Below, one piece after another: positions 1 through 5,926 of a stretch of DNA of 7,593 bases. How positions within the stretch are numbered: position 1 is the first letter of the stretch; every line of letters begins with the position of its first letter. The stretch covers positions 1-7,593 of the forward strand of contig JANSXJ010000173.1 in NCBI GenBank assembly GCA_024743015.1, read 5' to 3'. A program made the position numbers and the translations under genes. This DNA comes from Hyphomonas sp. (lineage in GTDB: Bacteria > Pseudomonadota > Alphaproteobacteria > Caulobacterales > Hyphomonadaceae). Under the pieces are notes generated by a model that made no database searches, was not told the DNA's origin, and saw only the letters and a list, made by a program, of their open reading frames with translations.

Positions 1-509
1 AAGGTTCCACGCGTGCTTCGCAGCAATCCGGCGCGTTTAAGGGCGGTCAGAATTCGCACGATCGATGTGGTGTTGCATGACACCACCCGTGTGCAGTCCC
101 GGTCGAGGGCGCCATCATAGCTGGCCTCGGCGACAAATGAATGGCCGGTGACATCGTGCTTTTCGCCACCATGAACGATGAATTTGATCCCGCGCTGGCG
201 GTAAAGCGCAACATTCTTTGCCGCAATTCGCTTCGGCGTGCAGTCAACGACGATGTCGGATTTTTCCAGCAGGTCTTCCAGAACGCCAGCGATCTCAAGC
301 CCGGCACCTTGCATAGACGGCACGTGGTCGTCCGAGGCGGCGTAAAGAACAAAGCCTTTCTGCCGAACCATGTTGGAGCGCCAGTCGGTGGTGATGTCGG
401 CCACTCCCGACAACTCCATGTCATCCTGCTTGACGACCGCATCAGCCACGCGCTTGCCAATGACACCATAGCCATTGACGGCTACTCTTGTGCTGCCGAG
501 TTCAGCCAT
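1..509 (-). CDS. Type II (archaeal-type) glyceraldehyde-3-phosphate dehydrogenase, 3' end cut by window edge
   Basis: The first 169 residues of a phosphorylating NAD(P)-dependent GAPDH are visible; the family is usually about 340 residues, so roughly half is missing to the left. Residues 9-25 form the Rossmann dinucleotide-binding loop (VNGYGVIGKR). DIVVDCTP (85-92), GGEKHDVTG (114-122) and SCNTTS (144-149) follow in the order expected for archaeal-type GAPDH, with Cys145 as the presumed catalytic nucleophile. Archaeal enzymes usually read SCNTTG here, so Ser149 is a small departure. The ATG at 509 has a strong GGAGG site five bases upstream. Its first eight bases overlap the end of the ICMT-like gene (ATGGCTGA), which implies translational coupling. 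The enzyme oxidises glyceraldehyde 3-phosphate to 1,3-bisphosphoglycerate in the cytosol. Archaeal-type GAPDH is not the usual bacterial glycolytic form, so this is probably an accessory, horizontally acquired isozyme. The family call is firm; the role in a copper island is inferred. Confidence 0.9.
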   Translation of the reverse strand, partial: MAELGSTRVAVNGYGVIGKRVADAVVKQDDMELSGVADITTDWRSNMVRQKGFVLYAASDDHVPSMQGAGLEIAGVLEDLLEKSDIVVDCTPKRIAAKNVALYRQRGIKFIVHGGEKHDVTGHSFVAEASYDGALDRDCTRVVSCNTTSIVRILTALKRAGLLRSTRGT

Positions 510-1230
510 TTGCTCCTCCATCGCTTAAGGGTCGGTCGTCCGCTTCCTTGAAATCGTGTTTGGTGGAGACGTGATCGGCTTCCGGTGACATGGCCTTGGC
601 CGGATCTTGCAGCCGCGGCACAAAGCGCGGCACGCGCTCAGCATAGTGTCGATAGGCATCGCCAAACTCGGCTTCGATCTCACGTTCCTCGCGCAGCGCA
701 AGCCGCCAGTACATGGCAATCAGAACAGGAAACATCACCAAGGTCAGGATTGTCGGCCATTGCAGCAGAAAGCCGATCAAGACCATCACGAAACCCACAT
801 ATTGCGGATGACGAATCCGGCGATAGGGACCGGTCTGCGCCAACGCTCCGGCCTGCTGCGCCCTGTGAAGGACGCGCCAAGCGGCAGAAAGCAGAATGAA
901 GCCGCCGCCGATGAACAAGAAGCTCAGAAAGTGAAACGGTCCGAAATGAGGGTTGGATTCCCAGCCAAAGAGCATCTCCAGAAGATGACCGGAGTCATGG
1001 GCCAACCAATCGGTTTGGGGGTAATTCGTTTGTAGCCAGCCGGCCAGAAAGTAGATTGTGAGCGGAAAACCGTACATCTCGGTGAAGAGCGCGACGAGAA
1101 ACGCACTGAACGCGCCAAACGAGCGCCAATCCCGTGACGTCTTCGGTCTGAAGAAACTGAAGGCGAATATGATGAATACCGCCGAGTTGACGACGACCAG
1201 AAACCACAGCCCATAGGACGAAGTCTCCAC
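502..1230 (-). CDS. Isoprenylcysteine carboxyl methyltransferase (ICMT)-like membrane methyltransferase
   Basis: The product is a 242-residue integral membrane protein if translation starts at the GTG at 1230, two bases after the DUF2933 stop. The frame stays open upstream to about 1317, but that part overlaps the DUF2933 gene and is probably not translated. Hydrophobic segments lie near residues 8-27, 38-66, 98-117 and 146-176. The family signature is at the C-terminal side: GPYRRIRHPQY (134-144), then REEREIEAEFGDAYRHYAERVP (180-201). In ICMT and related phospholipid methyltransferases these elements bind S-adenosylmethionine. Bacterial members lack a known prenylated substrate, so the true acceptor is unknown and could be a lipid or a small molecule. 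The last residues, from about 206, form a charged cytosolic tail. The stop overlaps the GAPDH start by eight bases. Family assignment is confident; the start codon is moderately supported because its ribosome site (AGGGG) is weak. Confidence 0.85.
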   Translation of the reverse strand: METSSYGLWFLVVVNSAVFIIFAFSFFRPKTSRDWRSFGAFSAFLVALFTEMYGFPLTIYFLAGWLQTNYPQTDWLAHDSGHLLEMLFGWESNPHFGPFHFLSFLFIGGGFILLSAAWRVLHRAQQAGALAQTGPYRRIRHPQYVGFVMVLIGFLLQWPTILTLVMFPVLIAMYWRLALREEREIEAEFGDAYRHYAERVPRFVPRLQDPAKAMSPEADHVSTKHDFKEADDRPLSDGGANG

Positions 1231-1232
1231 GG

Positions 1233-1472
1233 TCAATCTCGACCCCTGCTCGGCGGACCACCATTTTGATGACCGCCACCATGTCCGGCGTGCAGAAAGA
1301 AGTGCACGCCTATGCACACGCCCAGAATAAGAACCACCGGGAGGTATCCCAGAATATGCGCCTCATGCTCTTCCCAAAGAAGAAACCCGGCAGCGGCCAG
1401 AAACACCGAAAGCGTCAAGCCATATCTGAACCTTAAAGAGCTGAGGAATCCGGATTTGTTTGTGTCAGTCAT
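1233..1472 (-). CDS. DUF2933 small membrane protein
   Basis: This is a 79-residue protein with one or two hydrophobic spans (about 18-33 and 40-60), an acidic/His patch EEHEAH (34-39) and a His/Gly-rich end HFFLHAGHGGGH (57-68). That layout is typical of DUF2933, a family of unknown function often found beside copper and silver efflux genes. The clustered histidines could bind metal, but this is inferred. I chose the ATG at 1472; a TTG four codons upstream (1484) would add MDAG and cannot be excluded, since neither has a strong ribosome site. The stop sits two bases before the GTG of the ICMT-like gene, so the two are very likely co-translated. A 124-bp gap separates it from the channel gene upstream. 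Confidence 0.8.
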   Translation of the reverse strand: MTDTNKSGFLSSLRFRYGLTLSVFLAAAGFLLWEEHEAHILGYLPVVLILGVCIGVHFFLHAGHGGGHQNGGPPSRGRD

Positions 1473-1572
1473 TCCAGCATCCAACTTGCCAGTCGGCCCG
1501 CTGCGCTGTGTGCTTGCGGGTTTCGGCGATATGGACGCTCAGGCGACGCGTTCGTTACAGTCGAGGTGCGCT

Positions 1573-1591
1573 GCATCCCGTATTGGGACGC
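1573..1591 (-). other. Hairpin just after the ion-channel gene
   Basis: Read on the minus strand, GCGTCCC and GGGATGC can pair (seven pairs, one of them G-U) around an AATAC loop. It starts five bases after the channel stop codon. No T-run follows, so it is not a classic intrinsic terminator. It may stabilise the 3' end of the channel mRNA or partly insulate the DUF2933 unit. The rest of the 1473-1596 gap shows no gene and no promoter I would defend. Confidence 0.35.
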
Positions 1592-1596
1592 CAACG

Positions 1597-2085
1597 TCAT
1601 ATTCGTAATGCGGAATCGCCTTTGTGCCCATCTGCCGCCGGGTAGGCGGCTTCGGCGCAAGGCTGCCATGGCCAAAGCTTGCCCATGGCAATGTAGATGA
1701 AGGATCCCGACCAAGCGATCAGAAGCAAGCCGTTCAGTGCCTCAACCCCAGCGATGAACCGGAGATGGCCTGAAGGAAAGACGTCACCCAGACCGAGCGA
1801 CGTGTAGCTGACGATCGAAAAGTAAAAGTAGCCAAGCGTGTCGGTGATCCCCAGCCCACCGAAACCGCCAAGCGCAAGAATGCGGTCACCCAATGCGTAT
1901 GCAAGCGCATAAAGCGCGATCTCGATGAAGTGTGCCGAGAGCGCTACGAGCACGATGACAAGAATCCGCACGCTCGGGCTTATCACGAAGCGCGACATTC
2001 CTCCGGACAGCCAGCGTAGCACTGTATAGTGGAATAAAAACGTCAAGACCACGAGCGATACCGTCAGCGATATTGCAAGAGCCAT
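1597..2085 (-). CDS. Two-TM pore-domain ion channel (K+ channel-like, Ion_trans_2)
   Basis: The product is a 162-residue membrane protein. Hydrophobic spans run at about 2-26, 40-65 and 108-134. Between the last two is a re-entrant pore loop, FYFSIVSYTSLGLGDVFPSG (87-106), whose TSLGLGD (95-101) occupies the place of the K+ selectivity filter TVGYGD. Proteins of this shape are annotated as potassium channel family members in alphaproteobacteria. They lack an obvious RCK/TrkA-N regulatory domain, and none is present here. The ATG at 2085 has an AAGGA site seven bases upstream. The gene is divergent from the copper chaperone across about 147 bp. Leu in place of Tyr in the filter makes ion selectivity uncertain: K+, a mixed cation channel, or another role are all possible. 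Its C-terminal 25 residues are polar and unremarkable. Confidence 0.75.
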   Translation of the reverse strand: MALAISLTVSLVVLTFLFHYTVLRWLSGGMSRFVISPSVRILVIVLVALSAHFIEIALYALAYALGDRILALGGFGGLGITDTLGYFYFSIVSYTSLGLGDVFPSGHLRFIAGVEALNGLLLIAWSGSFIYIAMGKLWPWQPCAEAAYPAADGHKGDSALRI

Positions 2086-2171
2086 CTTCGATTCCTTTCA
2101 GCTGATTGCACGTACCGTCGGCTGGCATTTGCTGCCGAGTTTGAAGCAGGGCGCTGCGCATGATCCAACGC

Positions 2172-2202
2172 TTGACCTTCCAACGGTGGAAAGCCGCATG
2201 AG
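2172..2202 (+). promoter_or_regulatory. Probable CueR/HmrR (MerR-family) copper-responsive promoter
   Basis: A -35-like TTGACC (2172-2177) overlaps an imperfect dyad whose arms are ACCTTCCA (2175-2182) and TGGAAAGC (2187-2194), matching at six of eight positions. A weak -10-like CATGAG lies 19 bases after the -35. The long 19-base spacer with a dyad inside it is the hallmark of MerR-family activated promoters, and the ACCTTCC half-site matches Cu(I)-sensing CueR/HmrR operators as known. It precedes the plus-strand chaperone gene by about 30 bases. No regulator gene is in the window, so it would act in trans. Confidence 0.6.
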
Positions 2203-2220
2203 ACATTGATCGGACAGATC

Positions 2221-2227
2221 AAGGAGG
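2221..2227 (+). promoter_or_regulatory. Shine-Dalgarno site fixing the chaperone start
   Basis: A full AAGGAGG lies five bases before the ATG at 2233. It selects this start over the upstream in-frame ATT at 2206, which has no ribosome site and would fall next to the presumed transcription start. Confidence 0.75.
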
Positions 2228-2232
2228 TTCCA

Positions 2233-2436
2233 ATGCGGTTCCACATTGAAAACATGGCATGCGGCGGTTGCGCCAGAAGCGTCACCAAGGCCATTCAATC
2301 CGTTGATCCGGCGGCCAAAGTGGCAACAAGCCAGGAAACCCGAACGATTGAGGTCGCATCAAACGCGCCGGTCGGCGAGTTGATTTCGGTTCTGAAAGAG
2401 GCTGGTTATCCCGCTAAGCCCGTCGAAGCCGTCTAA
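2233..2436 (+). CDS. CopZ-like heavy-metal-associated (HMA) copper chaperone
   Basis: This 67-residue protein is a single HMA domain with the metal loop MACGGC (residues 8-13), where Cys10 and Cys13 would bind one Cu(I). The C-terminal half keeps the family's pattern: ELISVLKEAGYPAKPV, with the GYP turn at 58-60. It is cytosolic, with no signal peptide. It probably buffers copper or hands it to an exporter. No P-type ATPase is visible here, so the partner would be elsewhere. It is the only plus-strand gene in the window, convergent with the oxidase gene (90 bp between the stops) and divergent from the channel gene. The CueR-like promoter upstream fits copper induction. Cu(I) is favoured over other soft metals because of the neighbours. 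Confidence 0.9.
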   Translation: MRFHIENMACGGCARSVTKAIQSVDPAAKVATSQETRTIEVASNAPVGELISVLKEAGYPAKPVEAV

Positions 2437-2526
2437 GAGCGCTTCCTTTTGCGGACCGGCCACAATCAGATGCCTACGATGCCCTGATCGTGCCTGGTTT
2501 GGTTGCACGCCAAAACGCTCATCGGC
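2437..2526. other. Convergent intergenic gap with weak inverted repeats
   Basis: Two short inverted repeats lie between the chaperone and the oxidase stop codons: ATCAG/CTGAT (2465-2469 and 2484-2488) and CGTGC/GCACG (2489-2493 and 2505-2509). Stems are only five pairs and no T-run follows either one. They could form a weak bidirectional terminator, but the sequence does not establish it. Confidence 0.25.
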
Positions 2527-3924
2527 TCAGCTGACTTCGAACCACGTGTTCATGCCTCCCGCAGCATGCTCAAGCATATGGCAGTGGTAAAGCCATTTGC
2601 CTGGATTATCAGCCACGAAAGCGATCTTGGTCGTCTGTTGTGGCCCGATCAGAAATGTGTCGCGCCATGGCTGGCCATCATCAACTTCGCTGCCTGATCG
2701 TTCAACGACACGGAAATGGTGACCGTGTACATGCATGGCATGAGCAAAGGCGGTATCGTTGATCGTCTCGATGATGATCGTTTCTCCACGGCGTGCGGAA
2801 TACAGTGGCGCCTCGGCTAGGTTGGCGATGCCATTGAACGCCCACACTTGACCCGTGTCGCGGAAATCGGATCCCTCCAGTGGTTCGCCCTGATAAACAA
2901 CACGCCCGATGTTACCCATGGCACCGCCCGTCATCTCCACGCGAACCGTACGGGCGTCGACCAAGTCGGGTTCGGGTAGGTTGTTCGGAGGCAAAGACGG
3001 CGGATTCGGTTGGCTCATCGGCGCGCCTGTGATCTCAAAGCCCGCAAATGCAAACGGCGTATCGCCCGAGAGGTCCTCGATCACGAAATCCGATCCGGCT
3101 TCGGGTACTACCATGAGGTCCGCGCGTTGAGCTGGACCAAGCAGCATCGGCGCATAGCGTAGCTGAACGGGTTCCGGTAACGCTTGTCCGTCATAAGCGA
3201 TCACTTTCGCACCGAAGCGGTTCGGGTCGATCTCGAAGATTCGTGCGTTGGAGGCGTTGATCAAACGAAGCCTATATGCCTCACCCGCATTTAGCGTGCT
3301 GACAGGCATAGCTCGGCCGTTGACCGTCAGCCAATTGCCCAAACGGCCGCCATGGCTCCAGTCCATCAGCGAACCAAGGCTGGCGACGTCCAGCGTACCT
3401 TCTCCCGCCAGCCGCCAATCGTCGATGACGAGCGTAAGATCATGCTCGCGATCGAATGGAGGCGTGTTCTCGTCGACGATCAGCGGTCCGTAAAGGCCGC
3501 GCGCGACTTGGTTCCAACTCTTGTTGTGCGCATGATACCAATAGGTACCGGCATCGGGCGCGACAAAGTCATAGTCAAAGCTCTCACCCGGCTTGATGGG
3601 GTCCTGCGTCAACCCGGCTACACCGTCCATTGCGTTGTCGATACGAATGCCATGCCAGTGCAGGGATGTTGGCTCGTCCAACCTATTGGTCAAACGAACC
3701 CTGACGCGCTCACCGCGTTTCACCCGGATCTCTGGCCCGGGTGCGGAGCCGTTGTAAGTCCACAAATCGGATGTCGGTCCATCCGGCTGAAAAAGAGCTT
3801 GCTGGGAGGGGCCAGCAGCCAGGTCGATAAAGCTGTCCTGGCGGGCCAGCGCGAGTGATGGAAACTGTACGGTGAGCGCTGCAAGACCGGCTCCACCAAC
3901 AAAGTGTCGGCGTGTGATGTGCAT
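2527..3924 (-). CDS. Tat-exported multicopper oxidase (CueO-like)
   Basis: The product is a 465-residue three-cupredoxin oxidase. A Tat signal (TRRHFV, residues 4-9, then a hydrophobic stretch to about 27) sends it folded to the periplasm. The copper ligands are all present: HWHG (His89, His91), YHAHN (His131, His133), HAMHVH (His395, 398, 400) and HCHMLEHAAGGM (His447, Cys448, His449, His453, axial Met458). It should oxidise Cu(I) to the less toxic Cu(II) while reducing O2 to water. The Met-rich loop that E. coli CueO uses for cuprous oxidase activity is not seen, so phenolic or other substrates remain possible. I chose the ATG at 3924, with GAGG six bases upstream, over the in-frame TTG at 3936, because this puts the twin arginines at positions 5-6. 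The gene follows copD after eight bases and closes the copper operon. Confidence 0.93.
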   Translation of the reverse strand: MHITRRHFVGGAGLAALTVQFPSLALARQDSFIDLAAGPSQQALFQPDGPTSDLWTYNGSAPGPEIRVKRGERVRVRLTNRLDEPTSLHWHGIRIDNAMDGVAGLTQDPIKPGESFDYDFVAPDAGTYWYHAHNKSWNQVARGLYGPLIVDENTPPFDREHDLTLVIDDWRLAGEGTLDVASLGSLMDWSHGGRLGNWLTVNGRAMPVSTLNAGEAYRLRLINASNARIFEIDPNRFGAKVIAYDGQALPEPVQLRYAPMLLGPAQRADLMVVPEAGSDFVIEDLSGDTPFAFAGFEITGAPMSQPNPPSLPPNNLPEPDLVDARTVRVEMTGGAMGNIGRVVYQGEPLEGSDFRDTGQVWAFNGIANLAEAPLYSARRGETIIIETINDTAFAHAMHVHGHHFRVVERSGSEVDDGQPWRDTFLIGPQQTTKIAFVADNPGKWLYHCHMLEHAAGGMNTWFEVS

Positions 3925-3932
3925 TATGAACC

Positions 3933-4811
3933 TCAAGAAACAGGAATTGTGAAGGATGTGGTCAGAAAAGCGGTTGCCGTGAAGATCAGCAGGAATACCC
4001 CAGTTTCGTAGCGTAAAGATCGTCGGAACCGCGGTGCGGCCAGCTCCGCATCAATCGCCAAAGCCGGCACGAAACGCCACTTGTTGAGTGCGGCGATACC
4101 GAGCATGATGGATACGAGCACCAGTTTGCCCATCAAGACCCGCCCATAGTCGGATGCCCAAAGCGGCTCAATACCGCCGAGCAAAACATAGGCAAAAGTG
4201 CCCCCTGCGAGGACCAACATGGGCACGATAATGCTTGCTTGCCGGCCGAAACGGTCGGCAATCTCGGCAGCATGGGATGCGCCGCCGTCGAACAACGTCA
4301 GACGGTACAGCGGTGCAAGCGCACCGAACCAATAGGCCACAGCTAACAGATGAAACGTGATCAGCCCGCCGAGCAGCCATTGCGGCTCGCGTGTTGCGTG
4401 ACCGGTCAAAGCAAACGAAGCGGCCACCATGATTGCGCCGAACAATGTCGCCGGCGCCCGGACCGGTCTGAACAGTGCCGCGAGCAGAACGAGAGCAAGT
4501 CCGCCCAAGCGAACGTAGGTCGATTGTCCCAGCGGTCCTTCCAAACTGATCATGATGATGTCGGGATTGATCATGCCGCTCCAATCGTCCATCAGCCGTC
4601 CGGCTTGCACCGACACACGAAGTATGGTCGCCGCTATCGCCACCAGTGTGGCGATGACCGCCAGAGGCCGTAGCGCGTTTGCCACTTCGTCGCCGGCGCG
4701 CGGTAAGCCAAGGCGGAACAAGAGCGTTCCGATCGCCAGAAAGCTCGCTACATAAATGATCAGCTTGCTTGTCGCCGCAAGCAAGCTCCATGTCGTGAAT
4801 ACATCGCCCAA
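3933..4811 (-). CDS. copD: CopD-family copper resistance inner-membrane protein
   Basis: This 292-residue protein has about eight membrane spans, the usual size and shape of CopD. Family-like features are FALTGHAT (133-140), HLLAVAYWFGALAPL (154-168) and YGRVLMGKL (222-230), followed by ALNKWR (241-246). CopD partners with periplasmic CopC and is thought to move copper across the inner membrane; whether it imports copper for enzyme loading or aids resistance differs between species. The start is a TTG at 4811, because no in-frame ATG or GTG is available before the first membrane span. The gene begins three bases after the copC stop codon. The reading frame is intact despite the IS in copC, and the copC remnant just upstream may still bring ribosomes to it. 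Confidence 0.9.
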   Translation of the reverse strand: MGDVFTTWSLLAATSKLIIYVASFLAIGTLLFRLGLPRAGDEVANALRPLAVIATLVAIAATILRVSVQAGRLMDDWSGMINPDIIMISLEGPLGQSTYVRLGGLALVLLAALFRPVRAPATLFGAIMVAASFALTGHATREPQWLLGGLITFHLLAVAYWFGALAPLYRLTLFDGGASHAAEIADRFGRQASIIVPMLVLAGGTFAYVLLGGIEPLWASDYGRVLMGKLVLVSIMLGIAALNKWRFVPALAIDAELAAPRFRRSLRYETGVFLLIFTATAFLTTSFTIPVS

Positions 4812-4819
4812 GGTTCATT

Positions 4820-4825
4820 CTCCTT
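4820..4825 (-). promoter_or_regulatory. Shine-Dalgarno site for the copD TTG start
   Basis: On the minus strand AAGGAG (4825 to 4820) lies eight bases before the TTG at 4811. It falls inside the last codons of copC, which supports the unusual start codon and copC-copD coupling. Confidence 0.6.
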
Positions 4826-5083
4826 CGACGGTGAAGGAGAATGAACCCGTCATGACATGGCCGTCTTCGCCAAGTGCACGCCAGCTCACTTCGTATCGAC
4901 CGTCGCCCATGAACTCAGGCGTTAGGCTGATCGCATCGATCATCGCAAATGTTGGTACATCGATTGTCTTGGTGTGACTGGCAGTGCCGTTGGTGTGAAT
5001 CATTTCGACTTTCATCACACGCGCGGGCGCCGCGAACCTTAACTCGATCGTTTCGGGGACGACGGTGAGCGTCGCGCCATCCT

Positions 5084-5085
5084 TA
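5084..5085. repeat. Target-site duplication TA, left copy
   Basis: This TA directly abuts the IS end at 5086 and matches the TA at 5925-5926. It forms part of the copC codons for Pro-Lys. Confidence 0.85.
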
Positions 5086-5102
5086 GGCTCAGGACTCATT
5101 GA
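5086..5102. repeat. IS terminal inverted repeat, transposase 3' side
   Basis: Seventeen bases pair with 5908-5924 in inverted orientation at 15 positions. The stop codon of the transposase (5096-5098) lies inside it. Confidence 0.85.
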
Positions 5103-5536
5103 AGCCACCATGTGACGACGGCAGCGATTGTGATTGCGGCCATGAAGATGTCGGCGCGACGGTCGTATCGGGTGGCAATGCGCCGCCAGTCTTTGAGGCG
5201 CCCGAACATGTTCTCGATCTTATGGCGTTGTTTGTATTGGGTTTTGCAGAAGTCGGCAGGTGCTTTTCTGCCCTTGCGTGGTGGAATGCAGGACGCAATC
5301 CCCTTGGCGAGAAGAGCGGCGCGATACTCATCGGAATCATATCCCTTGTCGGCGATCATGGTCGCGCTGCCGCTGTCTGGCAGGACGGAATAGAGGATCT
5401 TGGCCCCGATATGATCGGAGACCTGGCCCGCTGTCAGGCACATGGCGACCGGCCGCCCTTGGCCATCGCAAACCGCATGGAGTTTTGTGTTCAGCCCGCC
5501 CTTCGTGCGGCCAATGTGGCGGGGAAGAATCCCCCT
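5096..5536 (-). CDS. IS5-family transposase, downstream part (OrfB), made by -1 frameshift
   Basis: This is the C-terminal half of the DDE transposase, 146 residues counted from the frameshift point. It has no good start of its own. The -1 frame opens with RGILPRHIGRTKGGLN, continuing the family sequence where OrfA leaves it. It carries the second catalytic Asp in IADKGYDSDEYR and the Glu in KIENMFGRLKDWRRIATRYDR, the DDE core of IS5. Joined to OrfA it gives about 254 residues, a normal length for this group. The stop lies in the terminal repeat and overlaps an ATG that is in frame with the copC remnant. A product starting at an internal ATG (5443) would lack part of the core and is unlikely to act alone. 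Confidence 0.88.
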   Translation of the reverse strand, partial: RGILPRHIGRTKGGLNTKLHAVCDGQGRPVAMCLTAGQVSDHIGAKILYSVLPDSGSATMIADKGYDSDEYRAALLAKGIASCIPPRKGRKAPADFCKTQYKQRHKIENMFGRLKDWRRIATRYDRRADIFMAAITIAAVVTWWLQ

Positions 5537-5859
5537 TTTAAAAGGCTCGACGCGGTGCGGTGAGCCTTCAGGTGAGTGGCATCGATCATGACGATATCGG
5601 GGGCTCCGTCGCTGGCCGCCAAGTGACCGAAAATCCTGTCAAACACGCCCAGTTCCGTCCATCGGCGGAACCGGTTGTAAAGCGTCTTGTGAGGTCCGTA
5701 GGCCTTCGGCGCATCCTTCCACTGAAGTCCGTGCTTCAACACATAGATGATGCCGGACACGACCCGGCGGTCATCAACACGTGCAATGCCGTGCGATTTG
5801 GGAAAGAACGGCTCTATCTTCGACATCTGGCCGGGCGAGAGCAGAAACAAATCAGCCAT
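5491..5859 (-). CDS. IS5-family transposase, upstream part (OrfA)
   Basis: This 122-residue product holds the N-terminal DUF4096-like region (LSPGQMSKIEPFFP at 8-20, then GIIYVLKHGLQWKDAP at 36-51) and the first catalytic Asp in MIDATHLKAH (Asp93). The ATG at 5859 has AAAGGAG with six bases of spacing. After residue 108 the frame runs on out of the conserved sequence to a TGA at 5491, while the conserved sequence continues in the -1 frame. OrfA alone may act as a regulator of transposition, as in other frameshifting elements, but that is inferred. An upstream in-frame start at 5877 is possible and would add six residues, without a ribosome site. Confidence 0.88.
   Translation of the reverse strand: MADLFLLSPGQMSKIEPFFPKSHGIARVDDRRVVSGIIYVLKHGLQWKDAPKAYGPHKTLYNRFRRWTELGVFDRIFGHLAASDGAPDIVMIDATHLKAHRTASSLLKGGFFPATLAARRAG
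5531..5543 (-). promoter_or_regulatory. Probable -1 programmed frameshift site in the transposase
   Basis: On the minus strand the run TTTTAAAAGGGGG contains two overlapping X XXY YYZ heptamers in the OrfA frame: T TTA AAA (5542-5536) and A AAA GGG (5539-5533). The next bases can form a short hairpin (GGGGGA with TTCCCC, loop TTC), which could pause the ribosome. A -1 slip here joins the two conserved halves of the transposase exactly. Confidence 0.75.
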
Positions 5860-5907
5860 GGCAAACTCCTTTGCCACCCTGAATCACAGCGCACGCCTCA
5901 ATGCAAA

Positions 5908-5924
5908 TTAATGGGTCCTGAGCC
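5908..5924. repeat. IS terminal inverted repeat, transposase 5' side
   Basis: This is the partner of 5086-5102 (15 of 17 positions match). At the junction the flanking GAGCCTA and the IS end create a palindrome GAGCCTAGGCTC (5920-5931); this is a by-product of the target sequence. Confidence 0.85.
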
Positions 5925-5926
5925 TA
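5925..5926. repeat. Target-site duplication TA, right copy
   Basis: This TA lies between the IS end at 5924 and the copC 5' fragment and matches 5084-5085. Confidence 0.85.

Larger units (their letters stand above)
4815..5085 (-). pseudogene. copC: copC, 3' fragment cut by IS insertion
   Basis: This encodes the last 89 or so residues of the CopC periplasmic copper-binding domain, beginning at the Pro-Lys-Asp-Gly (PKDG) stretch and including DGHVMTG. In the restored 118-residue protein, Asp103 and His105 of that motif are the likely Cu(II) ligands, together with the N-terminal His21 of the mature protein. The signal peptide and His21 are on the other side of the IS. The frame stays open into the IS end: an ATG at 5099 overlaps the transposase stop (ATGA) and would give a 94-residue cytosolic product. 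Such a product would lack export and one ligand, so I expect loss of CopC function. The copC stop is three bases from the copD start. Confidence 0.9.
5086..5924 (-). mobile_element. Complete IS5-family (IS427-like) insertion sequence
   Basis: The element is 839 bp with terminal inverted repeats starting GGCTCAGGAC, a two-frame DDE transposase, and a TA duplication on each side (5084-5085 and 5925-5926). Taking out the element plus one TA rejoins copC exactly (ACG ACG GAG CCT AAG GAT), which proves both ends. The original target was CCTAAG, in line with the pyrimidine-TA-purine preference known for the IS427 group. The transposase reads in the same direction as the copper operon. All parts look intact, so the element may still be mobile. 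The exact ISfinder name cannot be given from sequence alone. Confidence 0.93.

Noticed and set aside
47..475. Minus-strand open frame of 142 codons over the GAPDH region
   Set aside because: It is out of frame with the GAPDH gene, whose Rossmann loop and SCNTTS motif leave no doubt about the real frame.
2465..2509. Intrinsic terminator between the chaperone and the oxidase
   Set aside because: The stems are only five pairs and lack a T-run, so it is listed as weak inverted repeats only.
3352..3858. Plus-strand open frame of 168 codons opposite the multicopper oxidase
   Set aside because: It is the antisense shadow of a gene with all copper ligands in place; no ribosome site or recognisable domain.
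4168..4818. Long minus-strand open frame (216 codons) inside copD, with an ATG overlapping the copC stop
   Set aside because: The translation is Arg/His/Ser-rich with no family pattern, while the other frame gives a full CopD with membrane spans.
5099..5563. Plus-strand open frame of 154 codons inside the IS
   Set aside because: It is antisense to the DDE transposase, and no family resemblance is visible.
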